Source: an uncultured candidate division Zixibacteria bacterium (GTDB lineage: Bacteria > Zixibacteria > MSB-5A5 > GN15 > FEB-12). From it: DNA of 31,607 bases. The first letter of the stretch is position 1. The number at the start of each line of letters is the position of its first letter. The stretch is from contig CAJVYT010000010.1 of assembly GCA_913009765.1 (NCBI GenBank), forward strand, positions 1-31,607, in the 5' to 3' direction. The notes below the pieces were generated by a model. It worked only from the letters and a program-made list of their open reading frames with translations, did no database searches and was not told the origin of the DNA. Both the position numbers and the translations under genes were made by a program. Positions 1 to 7,740 of the stretch are shown piece by piece.

Positions 1-6
1 TTTTTT

Positions 7-64
7 AATGATACGGCGACCACCGAGATCTACACTCTTTCCCTACACGACGCTCTTCCGATCT
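7..64 (+). other. Illumina P5/universal adapter (artefact)
   Basis: These 58 bases match the Illumina P5 plus TruSeq universal adapter, from AATGATACGGCGACCACCGA through to CTCTTCCGATCT. They follow six T residues. This is library sequence left on the contig and not genomic DNA. Genomic sequence begins at about position 65. Reading this stretch on the minus strand gives the familiar contaminant peptide containing [14 protein letters not shown], so any open frame here is spurious. Confidence 0.98.
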
Positions 65-65
65 T

Positions 66-1319
66 GCTCCATTTGGTGCTTTAACTGGTGGTGCCGGTCC
101 CATTGCTGTCAGTTCTTTTGCTCCACTACCTGTAGTCTCTACTGCAGGCGTGAATATGAATAATTCTGTTACTGTTGCTGTGAGCAATAGCCCTGTGTGT
201 CCGGGTTCTGTTTATATTGCATGGACTGATATGTCGTTAGGTGATCCCGATGTACTCTTCTCATCATCTTCTGATGGTGGATTGACTTGGACACCCCCTG
301 TAAGAGTTAACCAAGATCCTATCGGAACAGGAATTGCCTATGACCAATGGGCTCCACACATGAGAGTGGATGATGCTACCGGTGATATCACTATTATATA
401 TTATGATAAGAGAAATGATCCTGCCAATACATTAACCGAAACTTGGTCATCTACTTCATCTGACTGCGGTGTTACATGGACTGACTGTATTGTCTCGCTT
501 GCAGGACCAACACAGCCTATAAGCAATACACCTATTCCACCTACTTTATTTATTGGAGATTATCTCGGCTCTGATATAAATGCTCTTAACGGTAATGCTT
601 TTATTTGGAATGATACACGAAATGGTGTAGATCAAGATATTTATTTCGAATTTACAAAATCTTGTGCTACTGATACAGACGGAGACGGCGTTCCCGATGC
701 AATAGATAATTGTCCACTTACTCCAAATCCTGCCCAAACTGATACTGATGGTGACGGTATTGGAGATTTATGTGATAATTGTCCAATCACTCCAAATCCT
801 GCTCAAACAGATAGCGATGGAGATGGTGTAGGAGATTTATGTGATATTTGTCCCGGCTTTAATGATTTAGCTGATGCTGACGGAGACGGTGTACCTGATG
901 GTTGTGATATTTGTCCCGGATTTAATGATTTAGCTGATGCTGACGGTGATGGTGTACCTGATGGTTGTGATATCTGTCCCGGCTTTAATGATTTAGCTGA
1001 TGCTGATGCTGACGGTGTACCTGATAGTTGTGATAACTGTCCATTAGTTTCTAATCCATCTCAATTAGATTCTGATTCAGATGGAATAGGTGATGCATGT
1101 GAAGGATGTTGTGTGCTACGTGGCGATGTTAATTCTACCGGTAGTATCAATGTTTCTGACTTGGTATATCTTGTAGCGTATAGTTTCCAAAGCGGACCTG
1201 CTCCTGTATGTGCAGAAGAAGGTGACGTTAACGGTTCAGGTACTATCAATGTTTCTGACTTGGTATATCTTGTAGCTTATAGCTTCCAAAGCGGACCTGC
1301 TCCGGCTCCATGTCCATAG
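66..1319 (+). CDS. Secreted Asp-box / thrombospondin type 3 / dockerin protein (5' truncated)
   Basis: The frame is open from the adapter junction, so the N-terminus including any signal peptide is missing. The first internal ATG is at 150 and is probably not the start. The visible N-terminal part has Asp-box (BNR/sialidase-like) motifs such as SSDGGLTW and a degenerate SSDCGVTW, suggesting the end of a beta-propeller. Next come about six thrombospondin type 3 calcium-binding repeats (DxDxDGxxDxCDxCP). The C-terminus is a dockerin-like EF-hand doublet ([20 protein letters not shown], then [20 protein letters not shown]) ending in CP. It is likely exported and calcium-stabilised, and may be anchored through a cohesin-like partner. 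The substrate cannot be told from what remains. The same C-terminal doublet occurs in the gene at 18027-19430. Confidence 0.8.
   Translation, partial: APFGALTGGAGPIAVSSFAPLPVVSTAGVNMNNSVTVAVSNSPVCPGSVYIAWTDMSLGDPDVLFSSSSDGGLTWTPPVRVNQDPIGTGIAYDQWAPHMRVDDATGDITIIYYDKRNDPANTLTETWSSTSSDCGVTWTDCIVSLAGPTQPISNTPIPPTLFIGDYLGSDINALNGNAFIWNDTRNGVDQDIYFEFTKSCATDTDGDGVPDAIDNCPLTPNPAQTDTDGDGIGDLCDNCPITPNPAQTDSDGDGVGDLCDICPGFNDLADADGDGVPDGCDICPGFNDLADADGDGVPDGCDICPGFNDLADADADGVPDSCDNCPLVSNPSQLDSDSDGIGDACEGCCVLRGDVNSTGSINVSDLVYLVAYSFQSGPAPVCAEEGDVNGSGTINVSDLVYLVAYSFQSGPAPAPCP
840..1028 (+). repeat. Three 63-bp in-frame tandem copies in the thrombospondin-3 region
   Basis: Copies begin at 840, 903 and 966, and a diverged continuation begins at 1029. 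Each unit encodes 21 residues starting [14 protein letters not shown]. The copies differ at only a few bases, so the duplication is recent, and length variation between strains would be expected. Confidence 0.9.
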
Positions 1320-1330
1320 AGCAATTTGAC

Positions 1331-1361
1331 GGCATTACTGTTAAATAAATACAGTAATGCC
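1331..1361 (+). terminator. Hairpin after the dockerin gene
   Basis: An 11-bp perfect stem (GGCATTACTGT at 1331-1341 with ACAGTAATGCC at 1351-1361) surrounds a 9-base AT-rich loop, starting 11 bases after the stop codon. A long T tract is lacking (GTGTCAATTT follows), so it may be a stabiliser or weak terminator. Confidence 0.6.
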
Positions 1362-1449
1362 GTGTCAATTTAATATACTATTTTGTAAACTTAAAAATTG
1401 TTGACATATTAATTTTAAAATAATATTGATACTTTTACAAAAAATAAAC

Positions 1450-1477
1450 TTGTCATAGGTAGATTTTTTAATATATT
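1450..1477 (+). promoter_or_regulatory. Possible sigma-70 promoter for the ferredoxin
   Basis: TTGTCA at 1450-1455 and TATATT at 1472-1477 are separated by 16 bases, about 48 bases upstream of the ferredoxin start. A TTGACA at 1401-1406 is a second possible -35 but lacks a good -10. The region is AT-rich, so chance matches are likely. Confidence 0.4.
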
Positions 1478-1525
1478 ACCAACCGTAATATAGAACGTGA
1501 ACCTATAGACTTGGAGAAATAAAAC

Positions 1526-1714
1526 ATGGCAATGCACATTTCTGATGATTGTACAGCATGTGGTCTTTGTTTACCGGAATGTCCGACTACTTCTATTGAA
1601 GAGGGCGACATTTATGTAATTAACCCCGCAACTTGTAATGAATGTGAAGACCAAGACGATGGACCGGCTTGTGTAGATGTATGTCCGGTTGACTGTATTG
1701 ATAAAGCATCATAA
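1526..1714 (+). CDS. 2[4Fe-4S] ferredoxin (Alvin/YfhL type)
   Basis: This is a 62-residue cytoplasmic low-potential electron carrier. The first cluster motif is CTACGLCLPEC (Cys9, 12, 15, 19). The second is C37-x2-C40-x8-C49-x3-C53-P. The eight residues between the second and third cysteines of that motif, longer than in clostridial ferredoxins, are the mark of Allochromatium-type ferredoxins. An extra Cys57 follows. The start is supported by GGAG about 10 bases upstream. It stands alone between two hairpins, so its redox partners are not shown. The [NiFe] hydrogenase at 23-31 kb is an obvious metabolic neighbour, but not one shown to interact. Confidence 0.93.
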   Translation: MAMHISDDCTACGLCLPECPTTSIEEGDIYVINPATCNECEDQDDGPACVDVCPVDCIDKAS

Positions 1715-1732
1715 TTTTAAAATTTAATATAA

Positions 1733-1761
1733 AAACCGCTTATTTTAAGCGGTTTTTTTTT
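1733..1761 (+). terminator. Rho-independent terminator of the ferredoxin gene
   Basis: AAACCGCTTA (1733-1742) pairs with TAAGCGGTTT (1746-1755) around a 3-base loop and runs into a tract of nine T residues (1753-1761). It starts 18 bases after the stop codon. Confidence 0.9.
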
Positions 1762-1776
1762 GCCTATTTTGTGTAT

Positions 1777-1849
1777 AAAAAAGAGGATGCTCAACTGGTT
1801 GGGTAGAGGGGGCTAGGAAACTACCCAAGGACAACAGAGAGACATCCTC
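1777..1849 (-). ncRNA. Structured hairpin RNA or elaborate terminator, unidentified
   Basis: Read on the minus strand, GAGGATG (1849-1843) pairs with CATCCTC (1789-1783) and is followed directly by six T residues (1782-1777). Inside this stem come CTC/GAG, CTG/CAG and a perfect 8-bp helix TTGGGTAG/CTACCCAA (1828-1821 with 1806-1799). These are separated by small internal loops and capped by a 14-base pyrimidine-rich loop. The structure lies downstream of the convergent cysteine synthase/DUF1573 operon, so it could be that operon's 3' end or a separate small RNA. A TTGACA (minus strand, 1900-1895) lies upstream, but the nearest TATATT is 24 bases further on, which is poor spacing. It does not match SRP RNA, 6S RNA, tmRNA or any riboswitch I recognise. 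Confidence 0.5.
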
Positions 1850-1911
1850 AAACTTTCTTCTTATAATATATAAACAATAAAATAATTGCTGTTTTGTCAA
1901 GCAGAGAAATA

Positions 1912-2592
1912 CTAATATCTAACTATTTTAACAGGTATAGACATTATTGTATTGTCATTATTGTCTGTCTGTACATTTATTGTAACGGTCGTGAGGTATG
2001 TACCTTCTTTTAAGTTTTTATCGGGGGCAATCACGACTTCAACAAATTTACCTTTATTTGCTTTTTGTGTCTTAACGTAAGTTGTTACGTAATTTTTAGG
2101 ATGTGATACCGATGCAATAGAAATTTCATCAAAAAAAACATTCGGAATTCTGATTGTTCCTTCTTTTTTAGAAGGTAAGAAAAACAGTGATATTGGTTTT
2201 GGCTTTAAACCATTAAACCACTGACCAACAATTGAAACATAGAAATATTCTAACTGAGGTAATTTGGGATGATCGGTAAAAACTCTAAATGATTTATTGA
2301 CAGGTCCGTAAAAATCTTTCGTGTCAAATGTCAAATTGAAAAATGCTGTGTCACCCGGAAGTACCAATGTGTCAGTTGAACGAACTGTAGTACAGTCACA
2401 AGAGACATCAATGTTTTTAATCTTAATTGGGACATCAGTTCGATTCTCAAATATATATGTATGTTGAATCTTAAAGTCCATCCCAATATGACCAAAATCG
2501 TGCATCTGTTCATCATAGGTTAACCCTTGTGAAAACAAACAGGATGGTATAATTGAAATCATAGAAATAAACAAAATTTGACGTATTCGCAT
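1912..2592 (-). CDS. DUF1573 domain secreted protein
   Basis: This 226-residue protein has a signal peptide (hydrophobic from residue 6, cleavage probably after CLFSQG). Its first half matches the DUF1573 pattern: HDFGHIG near residue 31, a central FxNRTDVPIKI, and SCDCTTV with paired cysteines. The family folds as an Ig-like beta-sandwich of unknown function and is common in Bacteroidetes and relatives. The start codon is 2 bases past the stop of the upstream synthase, with GAGGAG inside the end of that gene, so the two are co-transcribed. I infer an extracytoplasmic location and have no evidence of function. Confidence 0.85.
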   Translation of the reverse strand: MRIRQILFISMISIIPSCLFSQGLTYDEQMHDFGHIGMDFKIQHTYIFENRTDVPIKIKNIDVSCDCTTVRSTDTLVLPGDTAFFNLTFDTKDFYGPVNKSFRVFTDHPKLPQLEYFYVSIVGQWFNGLKPKPISLFFLPSKKEGTIRIPNVFFDEISIASVSHPKNYVTTYVKTQKANKGKFVEVVIAPDKNLKEGTYLTTVTINVQTDNNDNTIMSIPVKIVRY

Positions 2593-2594
2593 AA

Positions 2595-3584
2595 TTAATT
2601 TGTCTCCTCTAATATAGGCATATACCCAAACTCCCTCATCCAGGAGTCGTTATAACACTTGCTTAAATACCTAATCCCGGCATCAGCAAAAATTCCCACC
2701 ATAACATCATCGGCATGTAAATTACGAGCTACCTGTTCCATAGCAATCGCCACCGAACCCGAAGACCCTCCGGCAGAAATCCCTTCAGCTTTTGCTATAA
2801 ATCTTGTCCGATTAAATGCGTCCTTATCAGAGACAGTAATAACCTTATCAACTAATTTAGGCAGTAATGCTTCGGTGATGACATCCGAGCCAATACCTTC
2901 AACTTTATATGCATGACCGGCTGTCTTTTGATTCGAACGAATATACTCCGCAAAAATCGAACCTTCAGGGTCAACTGCAATTGTTTGTATCTTTGAGTTT
3001 TTCTCTTTTAAATATTTTGCCGTTCCCGAAAATGTACCGCCTGTGCCTATACCGGCAATAAAATGAGTAACCTTTCCCTCTGTATCATTCCAAATCTCAG
3101 GTCCGGTACTATGATAATGTGCTTCTATATTGTCTTGACTATCGTACTGGTCTAAATCAAAATACCCTTTTTCCTTAGCAAGTTTTCGGGCAACCATATA
3201 ACAGCCGGCAGGGTCAAAATGATCATCAACTTCAGGAGTAACAATTACTTCAGCACCGAATGATTTTATCAAATCTATTTTTTCCTTTGATGTTTTTACT
3301 GGAGTTGTCACAACTGCTTTAAGCCCAAAATGAGAACAGACCATCGCCATTGATGAACCGGTATTGCCGGAGGTGTTGTCTACAACGGTATCGCCTTCTT
3401 TTAACCTTCCGCTTTGTACAGCTTTACGTATGATATAATACGCCATACGATCTTTAATAGATCCCGTCGGATTTAAAAACTCTAACTTTACAAATGCCTG
3501 ACATCCGTTTTCAGGAATGCCTGTCCGTAGACTCACCATTGGGGTTTTGCCTATTAGTTCTAATATTGACTTATATGCTCTCAT
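2595..3584 (-). CDS. PLP-dependent cysteine synthase / cystathionine beta-synthase family
   Basis: This 329-residue fold-type II PLP enzyme is full length for the family. It shows ELIGKTPMV at the N-terminus, the PLP lysine in PTGSIKDRMA (Lys44), the substrate loop SGNTGS, the phosphate-binding GIGTGGTFSG and the late serine loop AGGSSGS. The family either adds sulfide to O-acetylserine (CysK) or condenses serine with homocysteine (CBS). The stretch VDPEGSIFAEY and VEGIGSDVI resembles CBS (VEGIGYDFI) more than classical CysK. No CBS-domain pair follows, and no trans-sulfuration partner is nearby. The exact activity is therefore left open. A good ribosome site (AAGGAAG) precedes the start. Confidence 0.9.
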   Translation of the reverse strand: MRAYKSILELIGKTPMVSLRTGIPENGCQAFVKLEFLNPTGSIKDRMAYYIIRKAVQSGRLKEGDTVVDNTSGNTGSSMAMVCSHFGLKAVVTTPVKTSKEKIDLIKSFGAEVIVTPEVDDHFDPAGCYMVARKLAKEKGYFDLDQYDSQDNIEAHYHSTGPEIWNDTEGKVTHFIAGIGTGGTFSGTAKYLKEKNSKIQTIAVDPEGSIFAEYIRSNQKTAGHAYKVEGIGSDVITEALLPKLVDKVITVSDKDAFNRTRFIAKAEGISAGGSSGSVAIAMEQVARNLHADDVMVGIFADAGIRYLSKCYNDSWMREFGYMPILEETN

Positions 3585-3681
3585 ATTTCTTCCTTTTTAA
3601 TTCTGAATCTTATACAATTTTATGCGGTTTTTCAACAAATTTCTTTTAAAAAAGTTGATTCTTTTTAAGTTGACTTTCAAT

Positions 3682-3710
3682 TTGACTCACTGTTTATATG
3701 ACTTTATATA
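3682..3710 (+). promoter_or_regulatory. Predicted sigma-70 promoter for the SPOR lipoprotein gene
   Basis: TTGACT (3682-3687) and TATATA (3705-3710) are separated by 17 bases and lie 33 bases before the chosen ATG. Confidence 0.5.
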
Positions 3711-3742
3711 AATTATGACTAATAAAAGATATGGAGTCAAAA

Positions 3743-4237
3743 ATGAATAAAATAAAACCCTTTCTATTAATTATGGTCTTGGCTGTGTTAGTGGTGGGAT
3801 GCTCTAAAGAGAAAAAAGATGAAGCCGCTAAACTTCAAAAAGAACTTATGGGTGACTCTACTCAGGTAATGGATTCACTTGCTGAAGTTCAACGAGTTAC
3901 CGATTCTATCGCTACGGAACAAGCTGAAGTTGATAAATTGATGCTCTGGCAAAAACAGGCAGAAGAAGCTCTATACAAAATGCCGAAAAAACCGGCTGGT
4001 GACGGCTATACCGTCCAGGTTGCAGGATGTGAAAATCGAGATTACGCTGAACATCTTGTTGATATATATACCAAACGAGGCTATCAACCGTATGTCACAA
4101 CAATTACTGTTGAAGGGCAAGAATACTATCGAGTACGTGTCGGTATTTTTGCATCATTATCCGATGCCAAGGCACTGCAGGCAGAACTCAACGACAAATA
4201 TTCTATCGACTCATGGATTGATGTCACCGTTAAATAA
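3743..4237 (+). CDS. SPOR-domain lipoprotein
   Basis: This 164-residue protein has a lipoprotein signal ending in LVVGC (Cys20). A charged, helical and probably coiled-coil segment runs from about residue 22 to 75. A C-terminal SPOR domain (about 88-164) begins GYTVQVAGC and contains YYRVRVGIF and SLSDAKALQAEL. SPOR domains bind peptidoglycan denuded of stem peptides, usually at division sites. I chose the ATG at 3743 because GGAG lies 6 bases before it and the lipobox is then correctly placed. An in-frame ATG at 3731 would add four residues and has no ribosome site. It is expected to be anchored in the outer or inner membrane facing the periplasm. Confidence 0.88.
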   Translation: MNKIKPFLLIMVLAVLVVGCSKEKKDEAAKLQKELMGDSTQVMDSLAEVQRVTDSIATEQAEVDKLMLWQKQAEEALYKMPKKPAGDGYTVQVAGCENRDYAEHLVDIYTKRGYQPYVTTITVEGQEYYRVRVGIFASLSDAKALQAELNDKYSIDSWIDVTVK

Positions 4238-4275
4238 TTAATAAAAAATGTTATCCTTGTGCAAACAAGGTTCCA

Positions 4276-4307
4276 AAGACCGAACACTCTTGTGTCCGGT
4301 CTTTTTT
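4276..4307 (+). terminator. Rho-independent terminator of the SPOR gene
   Basis: AAGACCGAACAC (4276-4287) pairs with GTGTCCGGTCTT (4292-4303) with one mismatch around a TCTT loop and ends in six T residues. It lies before the TPR gene start at 4320, which argues against a TPR start at 4248 upstream of the hairpin. Confidence 0.9.
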
Positions 4308-4319
4308 ATAAGGTTCGTT

Positions 4320-5135
4320 ATGAAACAAATTATACTTATTATTCTTACACTATCAATTTGTCAATTTTCTTTTGCCCAATCTGATTTATTACAAACGGGG
4401 AAACAGCATCTTAAAAAACGTGAATTCAAACAAGCATTAATTACATTTCAAAAACTCTTAGATTCCGACAAATCCAATCCAAAGGCATATTTTTATCTCG
4501 GACTCTCTCAATACAACCTGAAAAAATATAAAAAGGCACTCAATTCATTTTCGTATGCTATCAGGTATGACTCCGGTTACAGCAAAGCATATCGTAACCG
4601 TGGTGCTGCTTATGCAAATCTCAGACAGTATCAAAATGCTGTCGACGATTACAATTCTGCTATTAAGATTGACAGCAGTGATGCCGATGCTTATTATCGA
4701 CGGGGTCATGCCTACAAAAACGGATTTAAAGATATCTTCAAAGCTCTTGCCGACTACACACACGCAATTGAACTCGATTCAACGCATTTGTATGCATACG
4801 TAAACAGGGGAAATATTTTCTTACAAAAGAGTAATTACCGATCTGCAATTTCTGATTACACTCATGCACATATACTCAATCCAAAACTTGTCCATCCATT
4901 GTATAGTCGGGGAACGGCATATTTAAAACTTGGGGAGTACCAAAATGCTGTTGATGATTTTGATGCGACGATTGCATTAAGCAATGAAAACTATCTGGCT
5001 CATTATTATAAAGCTATTGCACTTTTAGGAATGGGGGAGAAGATAAAAGCCAAAGAAACATTCCGCACCGCCTTGCAATACACTCCACAATCTGATACTG
5101 ATATAATCAACAGTATAAAAAAATATTTGAAATAA
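4320..5135 (+). CDS. Secreted tetratricopeptide repeat protein
   Basis: This 271-residue protein has a signal peptide (MKQIILIILTLSICQFSFAQ) followed by about seven tandem TPR units that fill the rest of the sequence. Typical unit positions are AYFYLGLSQYNLKKYKKAL, AYRNRGAAYANLRQYQNAV and YSRGTAYLKLGEYQNAV. TPR arrays are protein-protein interaction scaffolds, and no catalytic domain is attached. I place the start at 4320 because AAGG lies 6 bases upstream and the signal peptide begins there. An upstream ATG at 4248 would read through the terminator hairpin. It is likely periplasmic, with unknown partners. Confidence 0.87.
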   Translation: MKQIILIILTLSICQFSFAQSDLLQTGKQHLKKREFKQALITFQKLLDSDKSNPKAYFYLGLSQYNLKKYKKALNSFSYAIRYDSGYSKAYRNRGAAYANLRQYQNAVDDYNSAIKIDSSDADAYYRRGHAYKNGFKDIFKALADYTHAIELDSTHLYAYVNRGNIFLQKSNYRSAISDYTHAHILNPKLVHPLYSRGTAYLKLGEYQNAVDDFDATIALSNENYLAHYYKAIALLGMGEKIKAKETFRTALQYTPQSDTDIINSIKKYLK

Positions 5136-5217
5136 AAATTTTAAACACCCTTAACCGACTCTTAAAATAGGGGAAATGACAATTATAAAAACCATTTATC
5201 AACTTGCATTATTTTAT

Positions 5218-5251
5218 AACTCCTCTCCGTACTTGACACAGAGTCAAGTCC
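5218..5251. repeat. REP-like dispersed repeat, copy A
   Basis: AACTCCTCTCCGTACTTGAC and the following 14 bases match 12236-12269 at all but four or five of 34 positions. In this copy the hairpin arms are partly decayed. Confidence 0.7.
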
Positions 5252-5255
5252 TAAC

Positions 5256-5360
5256 ACCATGACATCCAAACTCCCTCAATGTCACACCGAACCTTCTCAA
5301 TGTAATGCCCAACTTGCTCTATGTTACCGTGTATTCTCCTAATGTCGTCCCATACTTGGA
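5256..5360. repeat. Degenerate 21-bp tandem repeat (five units)
   Basis: Units begin at 5256, 5277, 5298, 5319 and 5340. They share the pattern xxATGTxxxxCCxxACTTxCT at exactly 21-base spacing, for example CAATGTCACACCGAACCTTCT and CAATGTAATGCCCAACTTGC followed by T. Confidence 0.75.
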
Positions 5361-5456
5361 GGCTATGTCTCAATACATAATGTTAGTTCACAAACCCGCT
5401 TTGCGTGTTCAGGAACTAACATAACATGGCTAAAATTTGTATTGTGACACAGCCTC
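5359..5456. repeat. 98-bp imperfect inverted repeat (MITE-like)
   Basis: Outer arms GAGGCTATGTCTCAATAC (5359-5376) and GTATTGTGACACAGCCTC (5439-5456) pair at 16 of 18 positions. Inner arms GTTAGTTC (5382-5389) and GAACTAAC (5413-5420) pair perfectly around a 23-base loop. The element encodes no protein. It looks like a miniature transposon relic or a processed hairpin. Confidence 0.7.
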
Positions 5457-5840
5457 TTGATACGGGAAGCAACATTGTTGTTTTCAAAATGGGTTCGTTT
5501 CGCATATAAAACATCTTTTTTTAGCCGTTTTTTAGGGTCATTTCTCACTGTAAATAAAACAGAATTAGTGAGTTACAGCGAAATGGCTTTGCCTTAAAAA
5601 ATGGCTTAAAGCCATTTTTGCTGATATTTTTTGTAGTGTTTTCGTGCATCAATTTTCTCTTTCATAAATTATGCGTTCATAGTAAGGGAAATGATGCTAA
5701 AGTTGGGAAAAGTTGTAGAGAAAGTGTAACTCGTGAAGAGGGGCAGACATCTTCGTTTGTCACTTAATAAAAACTATTGATATTTTTTCTGAAACATCAA
5801 TATTATTTTTAGGTATGGTTTTGTATGAAACAGGCATGCC

Positions 5841-6036
5841 TGTTACTAATGAAAGGTTGAGGCAGGCGTGTTACTAATGAAAGGTTGAGGCAGGCGTGTT
5901 ACTAATGAAAGGTTGAGGCAGGCGTGTTACTAATGAAAGGTTGAGGCAGGGCTGTTCTTAATGAAAGGTTGAGGCAGGCGTGTTACTAATGAAAGGTTGA
6001 GGCAGGGCTGTTCTTAATGAAAGGTTGAGGCAGGCC
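5841..6036. repeat. 28-bp tandem array, seven units
   Basis: Seven head-to-tail units begin at 5841, 5869, 5897, 5925, 5953, 5981 and 6009 with no spacers. Two unit variants occur: GCGTGTTACTAATG (units 1-4 and 6) and GGCTGTTCTTAATG (units 5 and 7). The last unit runs into GGTTGAGG-CAGG-CCTCAACC, an 8-bp hairpin at the array end. Confidence 0.95.
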
Positions 6037-6330
6037 TCAACCCTACAGTGTCAAGTCCGCAGGTCTGTCCCCACAGAAATCTCTTACAACACTCTTTGAC
6101 ATTTTAAATCAAATTCGCAACTTTGCTTGTGTTTCTGCGACAATATTATATTGTATTACCTTTGCTTAGATTAAGCAGATGTGAATATCTGTACATATAC
6201 AGGTATTATGCATACTTCGACTCCGCTCAGTATGGCATGAGATTGAATAAACAAAATTACAATCTCTCGGCTTTTTAATGAGGTTGAGATTCGTAAATGA
6301 CAGAGGAAACAAAAAGCAGATTAATAGTAT

Positions 6331-7701
6331 ATGACAGAACAGAATAACAATAAAAGAGATTACACCGAGGGGTCGATACTTAATTCCATCCTCAAGATGG
6401 GTTTACCGTCTATGTTTGGATTTCTTGCCCAGCATATCTACGCCATGGCGGATATGTTTTGGGTCTCCAGACTCCCAAACAGTGAATCATCGGTGGCGGC
6501 TATTACGTTTTTTTCAAATTTGCTTTGGGTTCTGTTTGCTTTTAACTCTCTTATCGGTCCCGGTTCTGTTGCCATTATCTCCCGAAGGTACGGTGAAAAA
6601 GATTACGACAACACCGAACGGGCTATCAAAGAGACTATTATTCTCAAACTGTTTTTTGGAACATTGCTGGGACTGATTGGATGGTTTTTCATAAAAGATA
6701 TGCTCTCATTTCTTGGTGCGGAAAATGATGTTCTTTCGCTTGGGATTTCTTATGGCAAAATATTACTGTTTGGGCTGCCTTTAATGTATGCCGCCTATTC
6801 ATTTTTTACGGCGATGCGTTCAATTGCTAATCCGGCTATTGCTATGGGGCTTATGATAGGTTCTAATTTATTAAATGCTGTTTTAGATCCTTTGTTTATT
6901 TTTGGGTATGTTGGGTTTCCGGCATTAGGTATACAAGGTGCAGCGGTAGCATCGATTATTAGTTATTCGCTGACATTTATAATCGGAACAATATTATTTA
7001 GAACAAAATACACAAATATCAAAATGCATCTGATTGGAAAAACATCGGTCTCTCTTAAATCAATGTTGCAGATATTAAAAATCGGAACCCCTGCATTATT
7101 GGGTGATATTTCATTTTCGGGTTCACGGATGTTATTAACACCGCTTATCGCATCATTTGGGATGTCGGTTGTGGCAGCTTATGGTGTGGGGATGCAGGTA
7201 TTTGGTTTTGGTATTATGCTGATTGTCGGTATCGGGCTTGGGTTGTCATCTCTGATTGGACATAATTTAGGTGCGAATAAAGTTGATAGAGCTAAAACAA
7301 CTGCTAATCAGTCGATTATGTTAGGTGTCGGAATATTAACTGTTTTCGGTATTCTGACATATTTCTTTGGTAAGTATTATATGTCGCTCTTTTTTGATTC
7401 ACCTGATACAATCGCTATCGGGACAAAGATGCTTCAAATTTGGGCTTTTGGATTTCCGGCTTTTGGAGCATTTATCATGCTTGAGCAGGTACATTCGGGA
7501 GTTGGTTTAAACACACCGTTTATGGTTATGTCTGTTATTCATGGCTGGGGTTTACAAGTGCTTCCGGCATTAATTGTAACATCATATTTACATCTTGATA
7601 TGACAGCAGTTTGGTGGGTATTTACTATTTCAGGCTATATTTCAGCTATGATATTCTATACATATTACCGTCGGGGGAGATGGCTGACTGTAAAGGTTTA
7701 A
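6331..7701 (+). CDS. MATE family multidrug/cation antiporter
   Basis: This 456-residue integral inner-membrane protein is the usual length for the family, with about 12 hydrophobic segments in two homologous halves. Early features are the conserved LPSMFGFLAQHIYAMADMFW and GPGSVAIISRRYGEKD after helix 2. The second half repeats this with GTPALLGDISFSGSRMLL and the matching GLSSLIGHNLGANKVDRA. MATE proteins export organic cations or drugs using an H+ or Na+ gradient. The substrate cannot be predicted. The ribosome site is weak. The gene lies 39 bases upstream of queF but is probably a separate unit, because a promoter is visible in that gap. Confidence 0.92.
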   Translation: MTEQNNNKRDYTEGSILNSILKMGLPSMFGFLAQHIYAMADMFWVSRLPNSESSVAAITFFSNLLWVLFAFNSLIGPGSVAIISRRYGEKDYDNTERAIKETIILKLFFGTLLGLIGWFFIKDMLSFLGAENDVLSLGISYGKILLFGLPLMYAAYSFFTAMRSIANPAIAMGLMIGSNLLNAVLDPLFIFGYVGFPALGIQGAAVASIISYSLTFIIGTILFRTKYTNIKMHLIGKTSVSLKSMLQILKIGTPALLGDISFSGSRMLLTPLIASFGMSVVAAYGVGMQVFGFGIMLIVGIGLGLSSLIGHNLGANKVDRAKTTANQSIMLGVGILTVFGILTYFFGKYYMSLFFDSPDTIAIGTKMLQIWAFGFPAFGAFIMLEQVHSGVGLNTPFMVMSVIHGWGLQVLPALIVTSYLHLDMTAVWWVFTISGYISAMIFYTYYRRGRWLTVKV

Positions 7702-7705
7702 CCTG

Positions 7706-7734
7706 TTGCTTTTTATGTCGTTTTGGTTTATAAT
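7706..7734 (+). promoter_or_regulatory. Sigma-70 promoter of the que operon
   Basis: TTGCTT (7706-7711), a 17-base spacer and a perfect TATAAT (7729-7734). Transcription would begin about 7 bases downstream, on or next to the queF ATG at 7741. Confidence 0.65.
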
Positions 7735-7740
7735 CGTGAT

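Larger units (their letters stand above)
5136..6330 (+). other. 1.2-kb non-coding, repeat-rich region
   Basis: I see no convincing gene in this stretch. It holds a REP-like hairpin (5218-5251), a degenerate 21-bp tandem repeat (5256-5360), a long imperfect inverted repeat (5359-5456), a 10-bp palindromic pair (AAAATGGCTT at 5598-5607 with AAGCCATTTT at 5609-5618), a 28-bp tandem array (5841-6036), and a 7-bp hairpin GAGATTG/CAATCTC (6239-6245 with 6260-6266). The 61-codon minus-strand frame at 5363-5548 lies across the inverted repeat and is not believable as a gene. Confidence 0.75.

Noticed and set aside
5..187. Minus-strand 60-codon frame at the left end
   Set aside because: Its C-terminal part is translated adapter sequence, and the rest is antisense to the dockerin gene.
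1783..1849. SRP (4.5S) RNA or a known riboswitch
   Set aside because: The conserved SRP domain IV sequence (GGUCAGG...GGAAG...AGCAGCC) is absent, and the 14-base loop fits no class I know.
4248..4319. Upstream start for the TPR protein
   Set aside because: It would translate through the SPOR-gene terminator and put 24 residues in front of a clear signal peptide. ATG 4320 has its own AAGG.
5363..5548. Minus-strand 61-codon frame in the repeat region
   Set aside because: It is largely made from one arm and the loop of the inverted repeat at 5359-5456, with no ribosome site and no recognisable domain.
5841..6036. Possible CRISPR array of 28-bp repeats
   Set aside because: The units are directly contiguous with no spacers, and no cas gene is nearby. 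It is a plain tandem repeat.
7702..7740. preQ1 riboswitch upstream of queF
   Set aside because: The gap is only 39 bases and is filled by the promoter. The predicted transcript has no leader to hold an aptamer.
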